This document shows, piece after piece, positions 1 through 8,146 of a stretch of 64,000 bases of DNA. A program made the translations under genes and the position numbers. The notes beneath the pieces are model-generated. The model worked only from the letters and a program-made list of their open reading frames with translations. It was not told where the DNA came from and did no database searches. Every line of letters begins with the position of its first letter. Positions within the stretch are counted from its first letter, which is position 1. Source of the DNA: Janthinobacterium sp. 1_2014MBL_MicDiv (GTDB taxonomy: Bacteria; Pseudomonadota; Gammaproteobacteria; Burkholderiales; Burkholderiaceae_D); the NCBI RefSeq assembly GCF_001865675.1, contig NZ_CP011319.1, positions 6,262,001-6,326,000 on the forward strand, in the 5' to 3' direction.

Positions 1-533
1 CGTACCCAGCCCGGATGGAAGGCCACGCAGCTGACGCCTTGCGGGCCATGCACGAGGGCCGTGTCGATCAGCACGGAATTGAGGGCCGCCTTGCTGGCGC
101 GGTACAGCGAACCGCTGGGATTGCCGCGTTCGCTCAGGGAACCCATGTGCGAGGACAGCACGGCCAGCTTGCCTTTGGCATTGGCCACCAGCGGCGCCAG
201 GATGGGCAGCAGCCGCATGGCGGCCAGCACGTTCGTGTGCATGACCGTATCGAAATCTTCCTGCGCGGGAAAACCGTCGTGGCGCGGGCCATACACGCCC
301 GCATTGAGGATGGCCACGTCGAGCTTTTCATCGTCGAGTTTCCAGCCCAGGCCGGCACAGCCTTCCACATCCGTCACGTCGAGCTGGTGCGCTTCGGCGC
401 CCAGTTGCCGGAGGGCTGCGCAATCGTCCGGTTTGCGGGCCGTGGCGATGACACGCCAGCCATCGTGACGGTATTGACGGACCATTTCGTGGCCGATGCC
501 GCGCGAGGCGCCGATGATCAATGCGGTAGGCAT
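1..533 (-). CDS. SDR-family oxidoreductase, C-terminus cut off by window edge
   Basis: This is a short-chain dehydrogenase/reductase. The first 177 residues are visible and the rest lies left of the window. The Rossmann nucleotide-binding motif GASRGIG sits at residues 8-14, the NAG motif at 77-79, the catalytic serine region at about 127-128, and the YxxxK pair at Tyr144 and Lys148. These features mark an active classical-type NAD(P)H enzyme. The start ATG is preceded by an AGGGAGAAAG ribosome site. It lies 72 bp downstream of the thiolase gene on the same strand and so is probably the tail of the liu-type operon. The substrate cannot be read from the sequence; a 3-hydroxyacyl or short carbonyl compound is only a guess. 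Confidence 0.85.
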   Translation of the reverse strand, partial: MPTALIIGASRGIGHEMVRQYRHDGWRVIATARKPDDCAALRQLGAEAHQLDVTDVEGCAGLGWKLDDEKLDVAILNAGVYGPRHDGFPAQEDFDTVMHTNVLAAMRLLPILAPLVANAKGKLAVLSSHMGSLSERGNPSGSLYRASKAALNSVLIDTALVHGPQGVSCVAFHPGWV

Positions 534-605
534 ATCTTTCTCCCTGAAAATAAAATGAAAGGCGCGCACCGTGAACCGCGGTGCGCGCCCGTGCTCAGGA
601 GTAGC

Positions 606-1802
606 TTATACCAGTTCGATCGCCATCGCCGTCGCTTCGCCGCCGCCGATGCACAGGGCGGCCACGCCGCGCTTGCCGCCAGTTTTTTTCAAGGCGCCCA
701 GCAGGGTGACGATGATGCGCGCGCCCGAGGCGCCGATCGGGTGGCCCAGGGCGCAGGCGCCGCCGTGGATGTTGATCTTGCTGTGTGGAATGTCGAGGTC
801 GTGCATGGCTGCCATCGGCACGGCGGCGAATGCTTCATTGATCTCGAACAGATCGACATTGCTGCTGCTCCAGCCCGTTTTTGCATACAGTTTTTTCACG
901 GCGCCGATGGGGGCGGTGGTGAACTCGTTGGGCGCTTGCGCATGCGTGGCGTGGCCGTGGATCTTGGCGATGATGGTGCAGCCGAGTTTTTTCGCCGTCG
1001 ATTCGCGCATCAGCACCAGGGCCGCGGCGCCGTCGTTGATCGACGAGGACGAGGCGGCCGTGATGGTGCCGTCTTTCTTGAAGGCGGCCTTCAAGGTCGG
1101 GATTTTTTCCAGGCGCGCCTTTTGCGGGCCTTCATCGATGCTGACGACGGTGTCGCCGCCGCGGCCGGAGACGGTGACGGGCACGATTTCCCATGCGAAG
1201 CTGCCATCCTTGGTGGCCGCCTGCGCGCGTTTCACGGATTCGATGGCAAACGCGTCCTGCGCTTCGCGCGTGAAGCTGTATTGGCTGGCGCACTCCTCTG
1301 CAAACGTGCCCATCGAGCGGGCATTGCCCTTTTCATCGCGACTGTAGGCGTCTTCCAGGCCATCCATCATCATGTGGTCGTAGATCATGCCGTGGCCGAT
1401 GCGGTAGCCGCCGCGCGCCTTCGGCACCAGGTAGGGGGCGTTGGTCATCGATTCCATGCCGCCCGCCACCACCACGTCGGCGCTGCCGGCGAGCAAGGTG
1501 TCGTGCGCGAACATGGTCGTCTGCATGGCCGAGCCGCACATCTTGGACAGGGTCACGGCGCCGGTGGAGTCCGGCAAGCCGGCCTTGCGCAAGGCCTGGC
1601 GCGCGGGCGCCTGGCCCTGGCCGGCCATCAGGCAATTGCCGAAATACACGTGTTCGACGGCGTCCGGCGCGATGCCGGCGCGCTCGACGGCGGCGCGGAT
1701 GGCGACGGCGCCCAGGTCGCTGGCGGTAACGTTGGCAAAGTCGCCCTGGAAGGCGCCCATGGGAGTGCGCGCGGCACCGACGATTACGACTGGGTCATTC
1801 AT
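606..1802 (-). CDS. acetyl-CoA C-acetyltransferase (thiolase)
   Basis: This 398-residue type II thiolase condenses two acetyl-CoA to acetoacetyl-CoA or runs the reverse cleavage. The acyl-accepting cysteine is Cys89 in SKMCGSA. The other catalytic residues are His354 in the GHPIGASG motif and Cys384 in CIGGG, all at the expected family positions. Its start overlaps the 3' end of aceK by 8 bp, which indicates translational coupling in one minus-strand operon. In leucine catabolism the pathway ends in acetoacetate plus acetyl-CoA, so a thiolase here would feed acetoacetyl-CoA to acetyl-CoA. A biosynthetic (PHB) role is also possible; sequence alone does not separate the two. Confidence 0.93.
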   Translation of the reverse strand: MNDPVVIVGAARTPMGAFQGDFANVTASDLGAVAIRAAVERAGIAPDAVEHVYFGNCLMAGQGQAPARQALRKAGLPDSTGAVTLSKMCGSAMQTTMFAHDTLLAGSADVVVAGGMESMTNAPYLVPKARGGYRIGHGMIYDHMMMDGLEDAYSRDEKGNARSMGTFAEECASQYSFTREAQDAFAIESVKRAQAATKDGSFAWEIVPVTVSGRGGDTVVSIDEGPQKARLEKIPTLKAAFKKDGTITAASSSSINDGAAALVLMRESTAKKLGCTIIAKIHGHATHAQAPNEFTTAPIGAVKKLYAKTGWSSSNVDLFEINEAFAAVPMAAMHDLDIPHSKINIHGGACALGHPIGASGARIIVTLLGALKKTGGKRGVAALCIGGGEATAMAIELV

Positions 1803-3636
1803 GGTGGATCTCCATTGTTAAGTGATTGAAAGGCGGTGCTGGCGCTGCTGGCGCCGGGCCTGGGTGCTGCGATTGGTAACAAAAACGGATGTGCTGCGGA
1901 TAGGGAAAGACGTCCTCGATATGGCCATCGAGGATGCGCTGCTTGCGCGCCTGCCAGTAGGCGGCCGTCAGCAGCTCGGCATGGTGCTGCATGAAGTAGC
2001 TGCGGATGCGCGGATTGCCCAGCAGGAAGCGACCGAATTGCTCGGGAAACACATCGTTCTTGCCGATGGGATACCACGGTTCGGCCGACATTTCTTCTTC
2101 CTCCGTGCGCGCCTCGGGAATGACGCGGAACTGGCAATCGGTGATGTACTCGATCTCATCGTAATCGTAAAAAACGACACGCTGATGACCTGTCACGCCA
2201 AAGTTCTTGTACAGCATGTCGCCAGGGAAAATATTCGCCGCCACCAATTCCTTGATGGCGTTGCCGTACTCGACGATGCCATGCTCGACGAGGTCGGCGC
2301 GGCCGTCCTTTTCGGCATTGCTGAGCCACATGTTCAGCGGCACCATGCGCCGCTCGATGTACAGGTGGCGAATGATGATCTGCTCGCGGTCTTCCTCGAC
2401 CAGCGACGGTGCAAAATGCTTGAGTTCAGCCAGCAGTTCCTCGGCAAAGCGCGCGCGCGGAAACGCCACGTTCGAATACTCGAGCGTGTCGGCCATGCGG
2501 CCCACCCTATCGTGGTGCTTGACCAGCAGGTACTTTTCCTTGACCTGCGCGCGCGTGGTTTCCTTCGGTGGCGGAAAGAAATCCTTGATCACCTTGAACA
2601 CGTAAGGAAACGACGGCAGCGCAAACACCAGCATCACCATGCCGCGGATGCCGGGGGCGATCTCGAAGTGGTCCGAGCTGTGCTTCAAATGCTGCAGGTA
2701 GTCGCGGTAAAACAGCGTCTTGCCCTGCTTTTGCAAGCCCAGTATCGTATAAATTTCGCTGCGCGGCTTGCGCGGCAGCAAACTACGCAGGAATTGCACA
2801 TAGGCTGACGGCACTTCCATATCGGCCAGGAAATAGGCGCGCGTAAACGAGAACAGCACGGCGATCTGCTGGTGCTCGAACAGCACCGTATCGAGGACCA
2901 GCTTGGCGTGCCGGTTGTGCAGGATGGGCACGACGAAAGGGTATTCGCGGTTGCCGTTGATGCCTTTGCCGACCAGATAGGCACCCTTGTTGCGATAGAA
3001 CAGACTGGTCAGGACCTGGATCTGGTGGTTCGGTTCGAGCTTGTCGCCGCCGAACAGCTGGTGCAATCGCGCTTCCACCTGGGTCACGTCGCGGTCGAGG
3101 TTGGCAAACTCGCAGTTCAGCTGGAAATTCGTCACCATGCGCTTCAGGGTGTAGCGCAAGCCATCCTTGCTTGGGTAATACACGCGGTAAGTGGGGACCA
3201 GCTCTTCCGTTTCGATGTATTCCGTGGAAACGACGGGACGCACGAAAATGTAGTCATTGTGAAAATATGTGCGGTGCAGGATGTTGCAGCAGACGGAATT
3301 GAAGAAGGTTTCCGCCAGTTCCGGCTGCTTGTGGTCGCTCAGCATGCCGATGTAGTGCAGCTTGAGCTCGCGCCATACTTCGTCGCTCAACTCCGACTCT
3401 TCGTACTCATCTTCGAGCATCTGCACGCATTCCTGCACGCGCTTGTCGTAAAAGCCGATGCGTTCGCGGGCCGCCTGCTGTGCCGCGGCCCAGGCGCCTT
3501 GCTCGAAATATTGCTTGGCGTGCTGGCTCGTTTCACGGAACAGGCGGTAATGCTTGTCGAAGCCGTCGCGGATGGTGCGCGCGATATCGAATGCAATCTG
3601 CGAAGACAGCAGTTTGGGGAAGGCTATTTGCGTCAT
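1795..3636 (-). CDS. aceK: isocitrate dehydrogenase kinase/phosphatase AceK
   Basis: This bifunctional enzyme phosphorylates and dephosphorylates isocitrate dehydrogenase, which sets the split between the TCA cycle and the glyoxylate shunt. It has 613 residues, near the usual AceK length. The family's ATP-binding stretch APGIRGMVM is at residues 327-335, followed by PYVFK with Lys348. The C-terminal kinase core with NFGVTGHQRVVFYDYDE is intact. AceK usually sits with aceA/aceB, but here it lies between ivd and thiolase in a leucine-degradation operon. This suggests it is induced when acetyl-CoA comes from leucine or acids. It is 54 bp from ivd and overlaps the thiolase start by 8 bp. Confidence 0.97.
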   Translation of the reverse strand: MTQIAFPKLLSSQIAFDIARTIRDGFDKHYRLFRETSQHAKQYFEQGAWAAAQQAARERIGFYDKRVQECVQMLEDEYEESELSDEVWRELKLHYIGMLSDHKQPELAETFFNSVCCNILHRTYFHNDYIFVRPVVSTEYIETEELVPTYRVYYPSKDGLRYTLKRMVTNFQLNCEFANLDRDVTQVEARLHQLFGGDKLEPNHQIQVLTSLFYRNKGAYLVGKGINGNREYPFVVPILHNRHAKLVLDTVLFEHQQIAVLFSFTRAYFLADMEVPSAYVQFLRSLLPRKPRSEIYTILGLQKQGKTLFYRDYLQHLKHSSDHFEIAPGIRGMVMLVFALPSFPYVFKVIKDFFPPPKETTRAQVKEKYLLVKHHDRVGRMADTLEYSNVAFPRARFAEELLAELKHFAPSLVEEDREQIIIRHLYIERRMVPLNMWLSNAEKDGRADLVEHGIVEYGNAIKELVAANIFPGDMLYKNFGVTGHQRVVFYDYDEIEYITDCQFRVIPEARTEEEEMSAEPWYPIGKNDVFPEQFGRFLLGNPRIRSYFMQHHAELLTAAYWQARKQRILDGHIEDVFPYPQHIRFCYQSQHPGPAPAAPAPPFNHLTMEIHHE

Positions 3637-3690
3637 TGGTTTGCTCGCATGAATACACCATTACCCAGTCGACATCCGCGCACCTGTGCT

Positions 3691-4875
3691 TTACTTGGTT
3701 TCCGCAAACAGTTCGCGGCCGATCAGCATGCGGCGGATTTCGCTGGTGCCGGCGCCGATTTCGTACAGCTTGGCGTCGCGCCACAGGCGGCCGGCCGGAT
3801 ACTCATTGATGTAGCCGTTGCCGCCCAGGGCCTGGATCGCCTCGCCGGCCATCCAGGTCGCCTTCTCCGCACTATACAGAATCGCGCCGGCCGCATCCTT
3901 GCGCAGCTGGCGCACGGCTTCCGGCGTGGTGGCGCGGTCGCAGGCCTGGCCCACGGCGTAGACATAAGCCTTGCACGCCATCATGGTCGAATACATGTCG
4001 GCCAGTTTGCCCTGCATCAATTGGAATTCGCCGATGGGCTGGCCGAATTGCTTGCGGTCATGCACGTAGGGCACGACCAGGTCCATGCACGCCTGCATGA
4101 TGCCCAGCGGGCCGCCGGACAGCACGGTGCGCTCGAAATCGAGGCCCGACATCAGCACGTTGACGCCCTTGCCCAGGCCACCCAGCACGTTTTCGGCCGG
4201 CACTTCGCAATCCTGGAACACCAGTTCGCCCGTGTGTGAACCGCGCATGCCCAGCTTGTCGAGCTTTTGCGCGATGGAGAAACCCTTGAAATTCTTTTCA
4301 ATCAGGAACGCCGTCATGCCGCGCGGACCCGCTTCCAGGTCGTTCTTCGCGTACACCACCAGCACGTCCGCGTCGGGGCCGTTGGTGATCCACATCTTGG
4401 TGCCGTTCAAGACCCAGCGGTCGCCCTTGAAGTCGGCGCGCAGCTTCATGCTGACGACGTCCGAACCGGCGTTCGGTTCCGACATGGCCAGCGCACCGAT
4501 GTGCTCGCCGGTGATGAGTTTCGGCAAGTACTTGGCTTTTTGCTCGGCCGTGCCGTTGCGCTTGATCTGGTTTACGCACAGGTTCGAGTGGGCGCCGTAC
4601 GACAGGCCGACGGAGGCCGAGGCGCGCGAGATTTCTTCCATGGCGATGATGTGCGCCAGGTAGCCCATGCCGGCGCCGCCGTATTCTTCGCTGACGGTAA
4701 TGCCGAGCAAGCCCATGTCGCCCATCTTGCGCCACAGGTCCATCGGGAACTGGTCCGTGCGGTCGATTTCAGCCGCGCGCGGCGCGATTTCGGCGGCGGC
4801 AAATTGTTGGATCGCTACTCTTAGCGCGGCGATGTCGTCGCCGTGGTCAAAGGTCAAGCCTGGGAGATGGAGCAT
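3691..4875 (-). CDS. ivd: isovaleryl-CoA dehydrogenase
   Basis: This FAD-dependent acyl-CoA dehydrogenase of 394 residues oxidises isovaleryl-CoA to 3-methylcrotonyl-CoA in leucine breakdown. The subfamily is indicated by GLSYGAHSNLC at residues 90-100 and by the catalytic glutamate in LDFER (Glu248). In isovaleryl-CoA dehydrogenases the base lies at this helix-G position rather than near residue 376 as in medium-chain enzymes. The C-terminal YEIGAGTSEIRRMLIGR stretch is also typical. It is the first structural gene downstream of a LiuR-type palindrome (4953-4968), and its neighbour is the LiuR-like regulator. It is often called liuA. The 3-methylcrotonyl-CoA carboxylase genes expected beside it are not in the window. 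Confidence 0.95.
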   Translation of the reverse strand: MLHLPGLTFDHGDDIAALRVAIQQFAAAEIAPRAAEIDRTDQFPMDLWRKMGDMGLLGITVSEEYGGAGMGYLAHIIAMEEISRASASVGLSYGAHSNLCVNQIKRNGTAEQKAKYLPKLITGEHIGALAMSEPNAGSDVVSMKLRADFKGDRWVLNGTKMWITNGPDADVLVVYAKNDLEAGPRGMTAFLIEKNFKGFSIAQKLDKLGMRGSHTGELVFQDCEVPAENVLGGLGKGVNVLMSGLDFERTVLSGGPLGIMQACMDLVVPYVHDRKQFGQPIGEFQLMQGKLADMYSTMMACKAYVYAVGQACDRATTPEAVRQLRKDAAGAILYSAEKATWMAGEAIQALGGNGYINEYPAGRLWRDAKLYEIGAGTSEIRRMLIGRELFAETK

Positions 4876-4952
4876 GTCGTCCTCGTAATCTTCGTTATGG
4901 TGTGGCGGTCATGGATGCCGGGTCGTGGAAGCTATGATACTCAGTTGTGACG

Positions 4953-4968
4953 TTTACGTAAACGTAAA
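4953..4968. promoter_or_regulatory. LiuR-type operator upstream of ivd
   Basis: The sequence TTTACGTAAACGTAAA consists of perfect 7-bp inverted arms (TTTACGT/ACGTAAA) around AA, 77 bp upstream of the ivd start codon. Comparative-genomic descriptions of LiuR (MerR-type) regulons give a palindrome of this kind. A second similar box precedes liuR itself. MerR proteins usually bind within the promoter spacer, so this probably marks the ivd promoter. Confidence 0.75.
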
Positions 4969-5010
4969 GTGAAGCGCGTCAAGCGGCACGGGCCAGCTTG
5001 CGCCCATGTC

Positions 5011-5439
5011 TTACAGCGTGGCCACCTTGCCATCGTTCAAGTCCGCCAGCATGCGCGCACAGGCTTCCTCGTGCGAACTGATTTCCGCCAGCGCCATTTC
5101 GATGTCGATGCGCTGCTGCTCCAGGGTCTGGCGATGCTGCGCCAGCACGCCGAGGAAGCGGTCCATCTGCGCGCGCGTGTCCTTCGGCGACTCATACATG
5201 TCGACCAGGCTCTTGATTTCCGACAGTGCCAGGCCCAGGCGCTTGCCGCGCAGGGTCAGTTTCAGTCGCGTGCGGTCGCGCGGCGTGTAGACGCGGCTGC
5301 GCCCGCCCGCGCCTTCGCGCTTCGGGCTGAGCAAGCCCTGGTCTTCATAGAAACGGATGGCGCGCGCCGTGATGTCGAACTCCCGCGCCAGTTCGGTAAT
5401 GGTGTAGGTCGTCGTTGGTGCGGGCGGTGATGGTTGCAT
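5011..5439 (-). CDS. liuR: MerR-family regulator of leucine/isovalerate catabolism (LiuR)
   Basis: This 142-residue MerR-family DNA-binding protein has the winged HTH near residues 12-80. Its recognition stretch reads TELAREFDITARAIRFYEDQGLL, quoted here only to 20-residue scale as residues about 15-37, and is followed by an Arg/Tyr wing. A C-terminal helix at about 85-135 should form the dimer coiled coil. It lacks the metal-binding cysteines of MerR/CueR. Position beside ivd and the two palindromic boxes (one before ivd, one before its own start) identify it as LiuR. It is transcribed in the same direction as ivd, 135 bp upstream. The box in front of it suggests autoregulation. Confidence 0.88.
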   Translation of the reverse strand: MQPSPPAPTTTYTITELAREFDITARAIRFYEDQGLLSPKREGAGGRSRVYTPRDRTRLKLTLRGKRLGLALSEIKSLVDMYESPKDTRAQMDRFLGVLAQHRQTLEQQRIDIEMALAEISSHEEACARMLADLNDGKVATL

Positions 5440-5495
5440 GGGTGGTCGGTAGAAAAGTCGGTGCGCTGCAAGGCAGGCTGGGCGGCAAAGTGCCG

Positions 5496-5511
5496 TTTAC
5501 GTCAACGTCAA
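5496..5511. promoter_or_regulatory. second LiuR-type operator upstream of liuR
   Basis: TTTACGTCAACGTCAA differs from the ivd box (4953-4968) at only two positions and keeps the two-fold symmetry apart from one arm position. It is 56 bp upstream of the liuR start codon. The position supports negative or positive autoregulation of liuR. Confidence 0.65.
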
Positions 5512-6101
5512 TACTATTGTAGCGTGCCTTGCCCGTGCTGCAACAAAGAAAAAAGGGGGCGCTGGCGCCGTGATTTGGCGAATAAGGCAACAGTTACTGA
5601 AAATAAATTGATTCTTCCCGCACAAACGGGCTTAAGATCGAGAGTTGGTGGCCAACATGACACCAAAAAGAGCTTTCTTGGCGGTATGGCGACATTTTTT
5701 TCGCTACGATGGCAGTAAAATTTTTGCACGTTGCGCTATGCCAATATGCACGACCAAAAAACAACGTTTCACTATGAAAACGCCGACCTTATTGTTTCTT
5801 TATTGGAAACAACATGGCGCTTCTGAAAACTTTGTCTACAAGAAATTGTATTACATGAGCATTGCGCGAATCGGTAGAGGCGGGCATTATCCGATACCGT
5901 ACGTTGTAGTGCCAAACCGAGGCTTTGAATCGTGCTGCAGTGCGAAAATCAAGGCCAGCCGCGAATTTGACCCGAAGCCACGCAGGATCACAAGAGAAAA
6001 TTCGGCCCAGTTTTTCATCGGAAAAGCCAGGCTGGAGTGTTAATTGTTAATTAATGCAATTTTCAAATGTAACAATCTGTATGGTCATTCAAGAAACTGA
6101 C
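5512..6101. other. AT-rich gap without a convincing gene
   Basis: These roughly 590 bp separate the divergently transcribed liuR and XRE-type genes and are clearly more AT-rich than the flanks. One open frame (5645-6043, plus) exists, but it has no ribosome site, no recognisable domain and a composition unlike the neighbouring genes, so I do not call it. Short hairpins (for example around CCCGCACAAACGGG near 5617-5630) and T-runs are present but none makes a clear terminator. The right part, with TTAATTGTTAATTAA near 6040-6055, looks like an AT-rich promoter region for the downstream regulator. Confidence 0.5.
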
Positions 6102-6121
6102 TTTCATGTTACAACATGAAA
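6102..6121. promoter_or_regulatory. perfect palindrome, probable autoregulatory operator
   Basis: TTTCATGTT-AC-AACATGAAA is a perfect 9-bp inverted repeat with a 2-bp centre. It ends 10 bp before the start codon of the XRE-type gene. Its position over the likely transcription or translation start is what one expects of a repressor operator controlling its own gene. Confidence 0.6.
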
Positions 6122-6131
6122 TAGTACACCT

Positions 6132-6539
6132 ATGAATTCTTCTAACGAACGCGAAAGCTTCAGCCAGCGACTTCAGTTGGCTCTCAAAAACGCCCATTAT
6201 TCTCCAGACAGCCCGACCAGACTGGCCCGGGAATTCAATATCCGTTTCGACGGGCGCCCGATTACCGTGCATGCAGCTAGGAAATGGTTAGTAGGTGAAG
6301 CAATTCCCACGCAAGAGAAATTGCGCATGATTGCCCAATGGCTGGGCGTGCCGGCGGAATGGTTGCGCTTTGGCGGGCCAGAAAGTGCCACGCCGAATGG
6401 TGAAGCGGGCAGCGCCTTGTCGCGTTTTGAGTCCGCCGATGTGAAATTAATTGCCGATTTGCAAAGATTAGATGAACATCATCGTCAAATCGCGCGTGAA
6501 TTTATTCGCATGCTGGTAAGAGTCAACTACCAAAAGTAA
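6132..6539 (+). CDS. XRE-like helix-turn-helix transcriptional regulator
   Basis: This 135-residue protein has an N-terminal lambda-repressor-like HTH. The helices run over about residues 8-75, with ITVHAARKWLVGEAIPTQEK as the HTH core at about 41-60 and an IAQWLGVPAEWLRFG cap after it. The C-terminal third (about 93-133) is helical and charged and may mediate dimerisation. It resembles small phage-repressor-like regulators common in Burkholderiales. A perfect palindrome sits immediately upstream (6102-6121), pointing to autoregulation. No phage genes or operon partners are nearby, so its target genes are unknown. It lies next to the most AT-rich stretch in the window. Confidence 0.8.
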   Translation: MNSSNERESFSQRLQLALKNAHYSPDSPTRLAREFNIRFDGRPITVHAARKWLVGEAIPTQEKLRMIAQWLGVPAEWLRFGGPESATPNGEAGSALSRFESADVKLIADLQRLDEHHRQIAREFIRMLVRVNYQK

Positions 6540-6561
6540 GCCTTCAGGCCTTTCCTGGCCG

Positions 6562-6600
6562 GCGCCATCCGCTTTTCGCCGATGGCGCATCCCCTGTTCT
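6562..6600 (+). terminator. possible rho-independent terminator after the XRE gene
   Basis: GCGCCATC and GATGGCGC form an 8-bp stem, extended by GC/GC past a C.C mismatch, with a TTTTC loop. A T-rich tail (TTCTTTTATTT) follows about 8 nt later. It lies 22 bp after the stop codon. The offset tail makes it a weak call. Confidence 0.45.
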
Positions 6601-6784
6601 TTTATTTGCGCAGAGTCATACTGGAGACATGATTTTGCCGCACAATAAGACCTCGCATGTTGCGCTGCAGCGGAATTATTTGACAATAATCCCGCCTGCG
6701 GCGGCGCAGCGGACAATACCAGCGCATAATCACATCAGAAACAGCCAGTTCATCCACTACGGAGCCGAGCACTTGAGCCGTCTT

Positions 6785-6955
6785 ATGAAAAGTAACTACA
6801 GCAATACCGCGCAGCTGAAGGACTTGATGACCGTGCCTCCCATGACTGCCGCGCAACATGCGGAAGTGATGCGCAAACGGATCGCCCACCGCAGGATGGT
6901 TGAAGAAGCCAGGGATTTGAAGCAGGCCAGTGCCATGCAGTTCGAAAAACGCTAG
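6785..6955 (+). CDS. small hypothetical protein, 56 aa
   Basis: A short frame encodes a basic, methionine-rich, helical peptide starting MKSNYSNTAQLKDLMTVPPM and ending in ARDLKQASAMQFEKR. The frame stays open upstream to 6629, but the upstream residues look non-coding, so I prefer the internal ATG at 6785. No signal peptide or membrane segment is visible. I do not recognise the family. The charged, amphipathic make-up (about residues 23-50) resembles small conserved DNA- or ribosome-associated proteins, but that is only an impression. It stands alone between the XRE gene and the convergent ubiX. Confidence 0.5.
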   Translation: MKSNYSNTAQLKDLMTVPPMTAAQHAEVMRKRIAHRRMVEEARDLKQASAMQFEKR

Positions 6956-6981
6956 TGGTGGATGCCTGAGCAAGGCTGCAG

Positions 6982-7090
6982 TGCGTCGCGCTTTGCGGCC
7001 GGCGATGCTCACCGTGCTTCAGCACGGTTGCGCTTCTGGGCCACAAGGGGGCGCCGAGCCCCGCTGCCGCCCGCTACGCTTTTGTCAGGC
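6982..7090 (+). repeat. intergenic repeat with hairpin, copy 1
   Basis: This is one of two diverged copies (the other at 32504-32602, same orientation). The shared blocks are TTTGCGGCC-GCGATGCTC (18 of 19 positions identical), then an 18-nt hairpin, then TGCGCTTCT, GCCACAA and finally TTTTGTCAGGC. In this copy the hairpin is ACCGTGC-TTCA-GCACGGT with a perfect 7-bp stem. It lies between the convergent 56-aa gene and ubiX. Confidence 0.7.
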
Positions 7091-7122
7091 AGCGTGACGT
7101 GCGTCGTCCGCCACGTAGTTTT

Positions 7123-7737
7123 TCAGTCTGTCGCTGACTGGTCAGGGGCTTTCAGGCCGTTCCACCGTGGCGCCAGGCCGTGCTCGATGCCGAGCAGGTC
7201 GATGACGCGCGCCACCGTATGGTCGACCATTTGCGCAATGCTGTGCGGGTGGTGATAAAAGCTGGGCAATGGGGGGAAGATGATGCCGCCCATTTCCGTC
7301 ACGGCCGTCATATTGCGCAGGTGCGCCAGGTTGAACGGCGTTTCGCGCACCATCAGGATCAGGCGCCGGCGCTCCTTGAGCACCACATCGGCGGCTCGCG
7401 TGATCAGATTATCCGACAAGCCATGGGCCACGGCCGCCAGGGTCTTCATCGAGCACGGTGCGATGACCATACCATCGGACTGGAACGAACCGCTGGCGAT
7501 CGAGGCGCCGATGTCGCGCAGCTTGTGCACCACGTGCGCCTGCGCTTCGATGTCCTTGCGCCCCACGCCCGTTTCCTGGTGCAGGGTCAATACGGCCGCA
7601 TCCGACAACACCAGGTGCGTCTCGACGCCGGGGATGGCGCCGAGCAATTGCAACAGCCGCAAGCCATACACGGCGCCCGTGGCGCCCGTGATGGCAATGA
7701 CGATACGCCGCGGCCGCTGCTGCTGGCTATCAGGCAT
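7123..7737 (-). CDS. ubiX: flavin prenyltransferase UbiX
   Basis: This enzyme transfers a dimethylallyl group to reduced FMN and makes the prenylated flavin cofactor used by the UbiD decarboxylase in ubiquinone synthesis. It has 204 residues with the flavoprotein motif AITGATGAVYG at about 15-25, the conserved APCSMKTLAA stretch near 93-102, and the RRRLILMVRETPF and AVTEMGGIIFPP blocks that line the active site. It overlaps the upstream grxD gene by 8 bp on the same strand, so the two are translationally coupled. UbiD is not in the window. Confidence 0.95.
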   Translation of the reverse strand: MPDSQQQRPRRIVIAITGATGAVYGLRLLQLLGAIPGVETHLVLSDAAVLTLHQETGVGRKDIEAQAHVVHKLRDIGASIASGSFQSDGMVIAPCSMKTLAAVAHGLSDNLITRAADVVLKERRRLILMVRETPFNLAHLRNMTAVTEMGGIIFPPLPSFYHHPHSIAQMVDHTVARVIDLLGIEHGLAPRWNGLKAPDQSATD

Positions 7738-8041
7738 CGAGCAGGGACTTCAGTTCGCCCGATTCAAACATTTCATTCATGATATCGGAACCACCGATGA
7801 ACTCGCCTTTGACATACAGCTGCGGAATGGTCGGCCAGTTCGAGTAATCCTTGATGCCCTGGCGTACTTCCGGGTCGTCCAGCACGTTGACGGTGGCGAT
7901 GTTTTCCACGCCGCACGCTTTCAGGATCTGGATGGCGCGGCCGGAAAAGCCGCACTGCGGGAACTGGGCCGTGCCCTTCATGAACAGCACGACCGGCGTG
8001 TTCGTCACGGTTTCTTTGATCCAGGTTTGTACGTCGCTCAT
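7730..8041 (-). CDS. grxD: monothiol glutaredoxin Grx4/GrxD
   Basis: This 103-residue monothiol glutaredoxin carries the CGFS active site at Cys30-Ser33 and the glutathione-binding WPTIPQLYV and GGSDIM motifs. Family members bind a [2Fe-2S] cluster as a dimer, often with BolA proteins, and hand clusters to apo-proteins in the cytoplasm. The ATG at 8041 follows an AGAGGCAGC ribosome site. Its stop overlaps the ubiX start, forming a two-gene minus-strand unit. A BolA-family partner gene (ibaG) occurs elsewhere in this window at 54527. Confidence 0.97.
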   Translation of the reverse strand: MSDVQTWIKETVTNTPVVLFMKGTAQFPQCGFSGRAIQILKACGVENIATVNVLDDPEVRQGIKDYSNWPTIPQLYVKGEFIGGSDIMNEMFESGELKSLLDA

Positions 8042-8146
8042 AGCTGCCTCTGATGGGTAAATAAATAGATGGCGTCATTTTATAAGAAAACGCCGCCACG
8101 GGTATGCGCTCAGGTCATAAATCGGGCAAGTCAGCCACGCTGATGC

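Noticed and set aside
5645..6043. A 132-codon open frame in the AT-rich gap
   Set aside because: No ribosome site or recognisable domain, and composition unlike real genes nearby.
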